The notes under the pieces are model-generated. The model searched no databases. It was given only the letters and a program-made list of their open reading frames with translations, and was not told where the DNA came from. Shown piece by piece: positions 1 through 10,600 of a DNA stretch of 64,000 nucleotides. Source of the stretch: Siphonodentalium dalli (Eukaryota; Mollusca; Scaphopoda; Gadilida; Siphonodentaliidae); contig CP136064.1 of NCBI GenBank assembly GCA_032622095.1, positions 258,087,863 through 258,151,862 of the forward strand, in the 5' to 3' direction. The position numbers and the translations under genes are program-made. Position 1 is the stretch's first letter. Each line of letters begins with the position of its first letter.

Positions 1-340
1 CGGCTAGTCTCAAATATATTTTGAAGACCTCTGTTTGTATGTCTGTCCTTTATAGAATCGAAAACGGGTTGACCGATCGAGACCAAACTTCCTATCCAAA
101 GGTAAAATCCCACGGACACCGTCGGCGTCGCGTTTTGGAGAAGCTCAGACCACCCGTTCCCCACTCTCAGTCACAAAAACGGCACTGCGGTGGTTAATCA
201 AGTGATAATTTAATGAGCGTTTGTTTTTGACGCATCGATACAAAGAGCGTTTGTTTACCATTCAACGTTATTAGCATCTGCAGAGAGATATACGGGAACA
301 TCTAATATATAGAAACGGGTGGAGCTATCGACTTTAAATT
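1..340. other. No gene or repeat recognised
   Basis: Ordinary mixed sequence in front of the first tandem array. No long open frame with splice signals and no terminal inverted repeats were seen. Confidence 0.4.
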
Positions 341-960
341 TGGTATGTGAATTAATGTATCTTGCCCTACACCCTTTGGTTGACCTAAATCAGTCAAGGT
401 GTCGGTAACTGGCACGGGCGCCCTATTTGAATCCCTCTGGATGGCGGCCATTTTCGATCGGGTAGGGTGAGTGGAATTAATATTTAGATTGGCTTGGGGC
501 CAAACTACAACATCCTTTGTTTGACCTAAATCGACCAAGGGGCCGATAAATGGCATAGTTGCCCTATTTTAACCCATCTGGATGGCGGCCATTTTGGATC
601 GGAGTGGGGTAAGTGGGGTGAATATTTAGATTGGCTTGTGGCCACCTTACATCCCAACACCATTTGTTTTATCTAAATCGATCAAGGGGCCGAGAAATGA
701 CATGATATTTTGTGCCATATTTGAACCCCTCTGCGTGGCGGCAAATTTGGCTCGGGGTGGGGTGATTGGGTGAATAATTATATTGGTTTTGGGGGTACCC
801 TACACAATCTATTGTTTGACCTAAATCGGTCATGGGCCGAGAAATGGCATAGTTGCCCTATTTGAACTCCTCTGGGCGGCGGCCATTTTAGATCGGGTGG
901 GGTGTGTGGAAAGAATGTCTTGGCGGCCACCCTACAACACCCTTTGTTTGACCTATATAT
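341..960. repeat. Tandem repeat, ~145 bp unit, about four diverged copies
   Basis: The phrase TTTGTTTGACCTAAATCG (with variants) recurs near 371, 516, 661, 810 and 940. Each copy is followed by TCAAGGGGCCGAGAAATGGC, then ATGGCGGCCATTTTGGATCG, then a GGTGGGGT stretch. The spacing is about 130-150 bp and copies differ by substitutions and small indels, so the array is old. Short open frames on the minus strand here come from the repeat and are not genes. Confidence 0.85.
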
Positions 961-2124
961 AAACATTTTAGAATAAGAAATAAAGAATGGAAGTCATCCT
1001 CGTCTTCTTGTTCTATAAATTAAGTAGCCTATCTATTGTTCTTAAAGGTGCTCAATCTGATCAGACGCTCCACAGGTTTCTGTACAGTGCAATTGGTGTA
1101 ATATGGTCTATAGTACGGTCATATCTAGTGTAGAGATTCGTGACATGATCTAGTATTTTTTTGTGGTTCGATAGTCTTTTAAGGTGAACCCCGTAAACGT
1201 GCATACATGCGCGTCTGATTAACGGGTAGTAACTGTATAGGAAACGCCCCGAACATACCACTATTGCACAATGACATCAGTTTGTTTGATCTAACTTATT
1301 TATCCACTCCAGCCCCAAAAACAATAGTCATTAATTTTGGCAAATTATGTCATTCCTTTTCGAAGTGCCTATCATCTACTGAAGGTGGATCCTACCACAG
1401 GCCAGAAATTGTGTCTCATTGAGTCATTGTGCCCCACCCATGTAACTCGCTGAAAGTCAAGCACACATAAACGTCTATAAATAAATCAGATGTGGCTATG
1501 TGAAATATGCAATAAATCCCCGTTTTCCATATCACAAAAAATGTATTCAGTATTATATGTAAATTTATCCAATAAAGATATTTTTCCCTTAAAATTGCAA
1601 AAATTAAATTAATTAATTTTGCCTTGAAAATTGGTTGCTGGGCCAGGTTCAACCTTCACCTGATGACAGCATTTTGAACAAATATAGTAACATGATTGTG
1701 TTATATGGCTAATATCTCTGGACTGGCGCCATGGATATTGGTCTGGAAATTAGAGAAATGTTAGAGGCAATGTCTCACTCTGACCCATGTCTAACTGTGG
1801 CCCACATTCCCCTATATCTGGTGCTGCAACATATTCTCGTGCAAATAGGTTTATATTATACCTAAATATTCACATTATGGGTTCATATTTTTTATTCATT
1901 TAAATTTGTTTAAATCAAAATTTAGAAAAACTAACGCCATTATACACTCTGCCAGGGCACCCCGCGTCACCACACCAAATTTCGTTGAAATCCGGGCACC
2001 AAAATTAACAAAGACGCGTTGGTCTCAACTTTACTCCAGTATTATATGTATATATAAACAGTCACATGAAACATGTATAATATTTATTGATGGACGTGTC
2101 GTGGGCTGTTAATACAGGATCGGG
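961..2124. other. AT-rich non-genic stretch
   Basis: No exon with splice sites was recognised. The frame at 1061-1261 (minus) contains LDHVTNLYTRYDRTI, which resembles LDHAMNLYSGYIPPYI in the frame at 51284-51541 (minus). The two may be diverged copies of one repeat; no product can be named. Confidence 0.35.
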
Positions 2125-2217
2125 TTCATTATTCCGAAGGTTCCATATTCCGAAGGTTCGCTATTCCAAAGGTTCGTTATTCCGAAGGTTCGGTATTCTG
2201 AAGGTTTTCTATTCTGA
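2125..2217 (+). repeat. Minisatellite, ~16 bp unit (TATTCCGAAGGTTCGC)
   Basis: About six head-to-tail copies of a 15-16 bp unit built around ATTCCGAAGGTTCG. The same unit recurs in opposite orientation at 4213-4324. Confidence 0.9.
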
Positions 2218-3318
2218 GCGTATTTAACAAGAAATGAATTTTGCACCCCCCCCACCCACAAAAACCACACGAGGAATGAAAAATACTATTACGCTAGTAT
2301 TCACATATAGTACATGTATACACCCCATTCTAATTCCCAAATTGCCCCAGATGTCGGTTATTAATAGCAAGAAAGACAGTATCAGTTTATCGTTTATTAT
2401 GGAAAGTTGAAAACACGATGACTGATGACTGCATGACTGAAATAAGCTACATGTAAGTCTAAGTGATACAGTCTGTCCTATACTAACTGGCAATCTGTAT
2501 TTGAAAGAAACATCAACATTAAAGGCCCACTTAATTTAATTTTCGAACCCCCAGATCACTTATATAAAATATATGCCATATTATATACCATGCATTTGAA
2601 ATAGGAAGCTCTCTAACATTGTATTAACAACTTATCCGTGTGTAATAAACTGTGAACATGTTTTTGTTGAGTTGCCGACGTGTTTTTGTGCTAAAGTTTA
2701 ATCTGCATGGTTTTGTTGTGCAAAGTGTATTATTTTCAATGGAGGGGGAATAACTCTATATTTTAAAGATAGAGTTATTCCCCTTCCATTGAAAACTCCT
2801 TTTTCTAGCTTGAATTCTGTTGCATTCTAGGAGCCATAACGGGAGGGGATTTTTTTTATGAATTCAGCTGTTTTCTATATCTTCTGAGACACAGACGTTT
2901 CAAATGGTGATGGATTATAGTATTTTAATCATATTTTATGGCATCTATAGATAGATTGTTATTAAAACAGTAGGCCTATATCAAGGCACTATAAAAAGCA
3001 AAATCAGTGAAGCGAAAATTAAGCGGGCCTTTAAAGTCAATACAAAGTCACAATTGCATTTAAGTTCATCTCTTACCCGTCTATTCTGCGATATTAAGTT
3101 CTGCTACGCAGTATTTTATGGCGCTTCAGTATTTATAGCATATATTTTTGTGTAGTTATATCTATGTCAATTATATATTTAATATACACTATATGTATAG
3201 TATATCTTTCTTTGTAGTTATATATCCGTGTTAATTATATATATATAATATATATATATATTTTATAAATCTTGTTATTATTTATCTCTACAAAAATTTC
3301 TAAAAAACTAATACTCAC
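2218..3318. other. AT-rich non-genic stretch with one short palindrome
   Basis: No gene recognised. A hairpin lies at about 2736-2798: arms of roughly 25-30 bases containing GGGGAATAACTCTAT and its complement, separated by ATTTTAAAG. Around 3160-3260 there is a diverged TATA-rich simple repeat. Confidence 0.5.
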
Positions 3319-3766
3319 AATGAAAGATAAATCTGCAGGATCATCGGGACGTTCTGCTTCGCGAACTCTGTTACACATTCTCGTCAAATTTGCTATTGGC
3401 ACGCGGGCTGCTTCTGGAAGGTCGGGGTTGTTGTACTTGTCTGTGACTTTCTTCACCATGGGACTAGAAGAGGCGAACAGGTCGCTGCATGCTGTCGACT
3501 TTACCTTTGCCTTGATTCTGGTCGATGTCAGGATTCCAGGATTCGATGTATGACTGCGGCCCCTGATGTTCGGTATGAACGTGTCGCTGGTTGGTTGGTT
3601 AATCATTGCTGGACATGCATATGGTGTTCGGACGCTACATCTCCATTCGACGGTGCATGCCGTTCTTTTGTATTCGCTTGTGGACAAATGTGTACCCATC
3701 GCTGCTGACTAACTTCCGTTTACCTCTCTTGGTTCCATTGTCGACGATGTTGTAGGTTGTCGTCAT
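3319..3766 (-). pseudogene. FLYWCH zinc-finger / MULE-transposase-like N-terminal exon, frameshifted
   Basis: Reading leftwards from an ATG at 3766, one frame gives GKRKLVSSDGYTFVHKRIQK. The next frame then continues with EWRCSVRTPYACPAMI, SHTSNPG, VKKV and LPEAARVPIANLTRMCNRVR, and finally RPDDPADLSFI. This order (aromatic G-Y-x-F strand, WRC...C, a His-containing turn, a helical K-rich part, then LxR-x3-R-x4-RP-x2-P-x2-L) is that of FLYWCH zinc fingers followed by the linker found in many animal MULE transposases. The exon ends at a good donor, GTGAGT, at 3318-3313. A single frame change near 3670-3690 separates the two halves, and the first His of the usual HxH appears lost. The downstream catalytic domain was not found in the window. 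It could be a decayed MULE transposase or a domesticated FLYWCH gene; MULE-type MITEs with 9 bp duplications nearby favour the former. The family assignment is inference from pattern. Confidence 0.55.
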
Positions 3767-3832
3767 AATTATTTAATAGGAACGTATAAATGAAATATAA
3801 ACGTATAAACATATATTAACTTGAATAAGGTC

Positions 3833-4000
3833 CCAATCGTCTTGACTCAATGTCCCAATCGTCCGAGGTCCCAATCGTCCAATCGTCCAAGGTCCCAATC
3901 GTCCCGAGGTCCCAATCGTCCAAGGTCCCAATCGTCCAACTTAAGGTCCCAATCGTCCAAGGTCCCAATCGTCCAAGGTCCCAATCGTCTGGATACCGCG
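3833..4000. repeat. Minisatellite, ~15-16 bp unit (GGTCCCAATCGTCCAA)
   Basis: Roughly ten copies of GGTCCCAATCGTCCAA, some shortened to CCAATCGTCCAA. Open frames on both strands across it are artefacts of a short repeat without stops. Confidence 0.9.
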
Positions 4001-4212
4001 TATTCTTGCCTCTAAGATTAATGAGATATAACGTAAGGGAAACATAGCAAGTGTGTGGGCTGCTTGACGTGACATTAAATTTCAAGGAAATCCGCGAAAA
4101 AAAAAATTCACATTTATTGTTTCAATGTTTTAAGTTATTTCCTTCATAAAAGGAGTCTTATGACAAAGAACCCTCTCAATACTTTAAAATATAAAATTAA
4201 ACTTCAAAATAA

Positions 4213-4324
4213 CAAAAACCTTCGGAATAGCGAACCTTCGGAATAGAGAACCTTCGGAATAGCGAACCTTCGGTATAATGAACCTTGGGAATAGTGAACC
4301 TTCGGAATAGCGAACCTTCGGAGT
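4213..4324 (-). repeat. Minisatellite, same 16 bp unit as 2125-2217, inverted
   Basis: About seven copies of AACCTTCGGAATAGCG, the reverse complement of the unit in the 2125 array. Between the two arrays lie the FLYWCH-like exon and the 3833 minisatellite. Confidence 0.9.
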
Positions 4325-4579
4325 ACAGACATGTCGCCGTCCATACGTAGGCCTACTGACGTGATCATATATCCCAAGTTGGCCGAAAATACAGGCACTC
4401 CCATGAAACATACATTTATCATTTTATAGATGGACGTACGTGTTTTGGGTTGTCCATACGTACTGACGTAATCATATTAAATATTAATTTTAGACTCCCA
4501 TAAAAACAAATATCGCGGAGCCGATGAGCCCCATTGAAATAATTCGGACTTGGGTAACGTTATTTAGAATTAGCCCAAA

Positions 4580-4669
4580 ATGGAGTCCAACGAAGAAAAA
4601 AAAGTTTTTGTTCCCAAAACACCATCGGAAATACAGCGTTTAAAGCTGGAAAAGTTGATGAAAAACCCT
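4580..4669 (+). CDS. PRKRIP1: PRKRIP1 coding exon 1
   Basis: Thirty codons from ATG (context CAAAATGG) to the donor CCT|GTAAGT, phase 0. It encodes MESNEEKKVFVPKTPSEIQ and then RLKLEKLMKNP; the latter matches the conserved N-terminal block of animal PRKRIP1. The extreme N-terminus is shorter than in vertebrates. Confidence 0.92.
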
Positions 4670-7600
4670 GTAAGTCGCCCTTCCGTTATTTCTAGTGTAA
4701 TATGGAGCTTTTACTTTCCTAATTGAAACGTTTTCTGGTTCATATTTTGCACGTCAATACTCCCAACTTTCCTATATTCGTTGTAAACATTGATCGGCGA
4801 TTATCGCAATACCGTTGAATACGAGAGGGGAACCTGTATGCGTAACTACCACAAGTATAACACACTATGGGAACAACTTATCACCAATTTCATGGATAAG
4901 ATAATTTAAACGTATCAACTTCGACTTGTTTTATTTTATTTTTTTGAAAAGAAATAATAAATGGGGGTGATAAATATCTGTATCTGTATTAATTGTTACG
5001 TCCAAGATCCCAATAGTGGTAATGTAGGACGGTGACTGGGCAGATGTTAGTTGCCCAGTTTTTGTGTCTCTTCCTCTTTTGCTGGCACTAAAGCAGCAAG
5101 GAAGGTCTCCAGGTCTGGCAAATGTGAGAATACAGCTACAATAGCTGTATTCAGCTAACCTAGCTGTATTCAGCTATATATTATACTCTCAAAGCGGCTG
5201 TTTTTCGATAATAAACTAGAAGCGCTAATTTTCGCATAAAAATTAGGCTACCCTATTCTCCGGTCACCCTCAACCAAATCAAAATCGTCGCTTGTGTTCT
5301 GACAAAGTGTTGCCTTTTGTCGGCACGACGATGGTGATTATGTGTGAAAACGGCCGATGTCGGTCATAACGGTTAATAACTCTCTTATGCAATGCGGAAT
5401 ACCTTGAAAAATACATTAAATACAATATTTATCACCGAAGATGGAACATCTTAATCATTCCCGGAAGTATCAATATGATGCTGCTAAAACTCAGTTTGGT
5501 TGGTGCGTTAAAACAGGTAAAAAGGGGAACATCTCTAGCCAGAGTTTAACCGAGCGAGTTCCACTCACTGCTTGAGCTGATTCTCTCCAAAAATACGGAA
5601 ACGCATACATGTATGTCGAATCGCGAAAATACAAATACCAATGTTATGTTTAGTAAGTTTTCACACATTATATATTTTCCCGCCAAAACAGATTGAATAG
5701 TTCTGACTCGCTAACGACCGGGACTTCATGTTTGAAATACTTCAGAAATTATATAAGTCGCATTTTCATTTCAGTTGTCCCTATGTTGTGCCATACATTT
5801 GCAATATGCCGCACAATATCTGTATATACCGTTATGAATAGTTACCAGTATCGCTCACAAACCGCTAGTGGTATGTAATTCTAAATGCTCGATATAGGTA
5901 CACTATTCTAACGCCCCCTACCGGTTTAGCATCGGGAAGAAGTAAACGAGTGTTTGGGATGAATTTGATCTTTATTTTATAAGTTAGTTAATGAATGCAT
6001 TTGCAGAAAATAGTCCCCAGAATATTTACTGACATCGACCACCGTAGTAAGTTTTCACACAAAATCAGAATTGCCGTGTCGACAAAAGGCAACACTTTGT
6101 CAGAACACAAGCGACGATTTTGATTTGGTTGAGGGTGACCGGAGAATATGGTAGCCCAATTTTGATGCGCAAATTAGCGCTTCTAGTTTATTATCGAAAA
6201 ACAGCCGGTTTGAGAGTATAATTTATAGCTGAATACAGCTAGGTTAGCTGAATACAGCTATTGTAGCTGTATTCTCACATTGCCAGACCTGGTCTCTGGT
6301 GATTCGGACTACACAATATTTTCCTCCAGGTGGTTCCAGTCGATTGTGGTGCGAACAAAGAAGGAGTTCTCGTATTGTGCACAGTGTGATCGTGGCACTT
6401 GGAAGCACTTCGTGTTTTTGGTTTCGTACTACGTGACCAGGTTTGTTACTTGGTGGTCACTGAATGTTTTTGATGTTATTTTCCTGGATTCTCTCTTTTT
6501 TGTGAGGAAGTCGTCGGATGGCATAGCAGGTACCAGGTTCATTACCACCTTATAAAAGTATGACAGCCGCTGGATTTTCCTCCTCTCGTATAGTGGTGGT
6601 AGCTTTAGTTCCTTGAGTATGGTTGTCATTGATCCAGGACGGTAGCTTCGATAGTCATTTTTAATGAATCTCCCTGCCTTCCTCTGTATTTTTTCTAGGA
6701 GGTCGATTTCTTTTTGTTGGTATGGATCCCAGATGGTTGCGCCATAGTCCATGATGGACCGGACTAGGGATAGGTACGCTATCTGTTTTAGTTTTCCTGG
6801 CATGAACTTTAGGTTGCGGCGTAGAAAGCCGGGAGCCCAGTGTTGAGTTTGCTTTCTTTGATGTGTTGTTAATATGAGTTGTTCATTTTAAGTCGTTTGA
6901 GATTTCTAGTCCGAGGTATCTGTTGTGTGCCACTTGTTTTAGGGTTTGTCCATCTAGTTCATACATCTTGTCATGTTTCTTTTGCATACTCATCACATAG
7001 CACTTCTTTGCATTGAAGGACATTCCCCAGTGTTCGGCCCATCCTTCAAAACTCTGCAGATCTTGTTGCAGTTGGTGTTGGTCATTGATGCTGTTTATTT
7101 GCCGGTAGAGTAGGCAGTCATCGGCAAAAAGTCGGACTGTAGATTTGACACTGTCTGGAAGGTCGTTTATGTGACATAGGAATAACAGAGGACCTAGAAC
7201 AGTTCCCTGTGGCACACCGGAGTCCACGTCAACTTCTACTGATGTTTGTCCCTCCAGTACTACTCTCATTTTCCTTTCTGTTAGGAAGCTCTCTAGCCAT
7301 GTGTGGAGTTGGCCACGGATCCCATACTGGTGTAGTTTGTAAAGGAGCTTCTTGTGAGGTACCGTGTCGAATGCTTTGGAGAAGTCTAGGATGATCATGT
7401 CGACTTGTTTTTTCTTATTATATGATTTTATCAGGTCATCTTATTGTTGTAAGAAGCTGTGATTCACATGAGTAGCCTGATCTGAAGCCATGGTTGAGTT
7501 TTGTGAGGACATTGTTCTTCTCGAGGTGTTTCAGCATGTGTTTGCAGATACAATGTTCCAGCAGCTAACAAGCAACAGAGATGAGTGAAACTGGCCGGTA

Positions 7601-10600
7601 GTTTCCTGCGGTGTGTTTGTCGCCTTTCTTAAGATGCTTGAGATGTTTGCTTTCTTCCAGTCATCTGGTAGCTGTCCGGTGTCTATTGAGTATTGGAATA
7701 TGCTTGCCAGGCCTGGACCGAGTTCTTCTGCACACTCCTTAAATCCGGTTTGGTATGTCGTCTGGGCCAGCTGCTTTGGATGGATTTAGCTCTTTGAGTA
7801 GTTTGGTGACCCCCTCTCTGGTGATAGTCAGTGGTTGTATGTCTGATGGTATGTGTATCCTGGTTTTGGTTGATGGTCCTGATTTATCCTTTGTGAAAAC
7901 TGACTTGAATTGGTTTAGGAGGATTTCTGCTTTTCCTTTACTGTCGTCTGTCAAAGTTCCATTTGCTAATAGTGGTGCCACCCCGATGGAGTCCTGCTTT
8001 TTCGCCTTGATGTATTTCCAGAACGACCTACCAAAAGCTGTAACCTCCTAGGTAAATTATAAATAGATATATTATAATTTATATGACTGGAAAATTTCTA
8101 CCAAAAACTGTAACCTCCTAGGTAAAATTATTTGCTGACAATTGCCTCCTCTATAGACAGATCAGGGACCAGTCTGACCACCATGCACTACAGAAAGACC
8201 CCACCTCGCTAGAAACAAATTGGCCGACCAATGGTGGATGCGTTTCAATGAAAAAATTGCAACATCATGTCTACAAAGATTAAATCGACCCACATGTACC
8301 AACTAGACAACCACATCCTCCAGTCAGTAGATGAAACACCATATCTAGGACTTAGTTTTACCAACAACCTAATCTGGTCATCCCATATCCAAAAAGTTGT
8401 CAAAAGAGCCAACAGCACCCAGGGTTTCCGCTAGGGGTTGGGGGAATGTGGCCGTATTTTGGGAAGCACATGTACCTGGTGTCTTGTCGGGAGAAAATTT
8501 TGATGTTTGTCACTGAAAAGGAGCCATTTCTTTGCACTTGAGACAACACGCAGGAACATTGAAGCTTCTTATAGAAACCAAATTAAAACAGACGGTCTTT
8601 CTTTGATCTCAAGTTAATGAACTAAAAGCATGTACATGTACCAGTAAGCAACACAACATATAGTGGATACAACGACTTTTATGACAGTAGCAATATTAAA
8701 AGCCGACATCAAAGGAACAAAAGACACATTGTCACACTCAGTGTCAATTGTACCAGGGTTTCCGCTAGGGGGTAGGGGAATGGGGCCGGTAGCCGTCAAG
8801 GGGAAAAATCCAGGTAAAAGTAGCCTGTTTCAGCACTGGTTGAACTACTTTCATTATATCGGCCAATAGAATCGTGTGAGAGTAGAAATGGCAGATTGTT
8901 TAACTTTTGTTCCAAGTGCCAAGCTATCAAGCCTTACTAATATACATGTACCTGTAACTTTAAAACTAGTAAATTTATTAGATATAAATTAATTTACGAA
9001 GTACAGAACACCAGTAATTTGGATCCCGAGTTAAACGTGCTCGTTAATGTTAAAAGACTCACTGTGGAAGACCCAGCAGATATTTCGGATGCATAACGTA
9101 ATCGGAATATATTTTGGCAGCTGTGCAGTGTAAATATAGAAGGCTGATTACATATCTGGCCGATGAGTATTCTTTGTGGGCAGTGGTAAGATGCCTTGAT
9201 GCCCGGTGCGGCTACTCCCACATTTCTCTCTCGCTCTATTACAAAGTGAACAGTATATTTTGCGGTATAAAACATGACAGGTACGATTAAAATACTGCTC
9301 TTTTGCATAACATAACCGGGTACTAACCACAACGTAACTAACCAGCCTCAAAGGCATAGCTTCTAGCGATGTCAGTTCCGATCACTTCCTGTTTCAAATT
9401 TCTGTATAACAACGCGTTTAGAGTGTGTACACTCACAAGATATAAAATAAATTCACCTTTTAAAATTCCTTAGTACTATTGATACTATTCCAACAAAATT
9501 CAGAAGTTTTAAACATCTTTATACCTTTATAGACATGCAGTATGTCCTGGGGTATGGCAGGAGGGGAAAACCTGGCAAGGGGAACGGGGCCGTCAAGGGG
9601 ACCCCCTGCCGGTATAGCGGAAACCCTGATTGTACAATAGCAGTAACCAGTGTGATGTCATGAGCAGAGCTCATGTCACGTGCTATGCATGTTCTGCATG
9701 TCTTCCTTGTTTTTTGTTGAAATTGTTCACCATACCAATCAAAACAAATTATTGTAAAATCAAAAGCCATTCCTCAGATAGAGATGACATCATGCTGGAT
9801 TCGTATATAAATGGATTATTTTGATTTATTGGATCAGATTGGATAGGGAATAAATACACTGATAGTAACTATTAATATTTTAAATGTTTTATTTTTAATT
9901 GATAATTTTTTTGATACAGACCTTGTTTTGAGGTAAAATGTCTGCACTGTTTGTCGCAGCGACTGCCAAACCTCAGCTGTGTTCATGTTTGTAGCTCAGA
10001 ACTCAGCCCCCGATTGACTTAACGTTGTATAATCCACATTTTGAGTGGAAATAGTCGGTCAGAAAGTTGCGACTTATAGACAGAAATCTACGGTAAATTA
10101 AAATACGAGAGGCTGATTACTACTAAACATTTGCCGACAAAGTGTTACCCAGGATGGTGTAGACTGTGAGTAGAAAACTGTGGTCCACGCTACTGATCAT
10201 GTATTATTCAGGCACAAAGTGCAGGATTCCTTGCAATCTGTTAATCATCAGTGTCGGTGATCGCTTGTCGTGTGTAAAAAAGGGGGTTGAGCTAGGTCTT
10301 TGGCTATTTTGTGACCAATATTACCGGTAAGTCAAGGTTGGGGGAAGGGAATGAGGCTGCTGGACGGCCGGCCTGCCATAGTAGCGGAAACCCTGGCACC
10401 TTAGGATTCCTGAAACGAAACATCAGCAAAGCCGATATAAAGCACAAGAAACTGGCTTATTAGTCAATGGTAAGATCTATACTCTAATACGGGGCAGAAA
10501 TATGGGATCCATACTTGCAGGACATCAACAACATCGAAAGGGTACAGAAAAAAGCTGCAAGATTCATTAACAACAATTACAAAGACAGAGGTAACAGTGC

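Noticed and set aside
3816-4085. Open frames with DDWDLGTIGTLDDW repeats on the minus strand
   Set aside because: Translation of the CAATCGTCC minisatellite.
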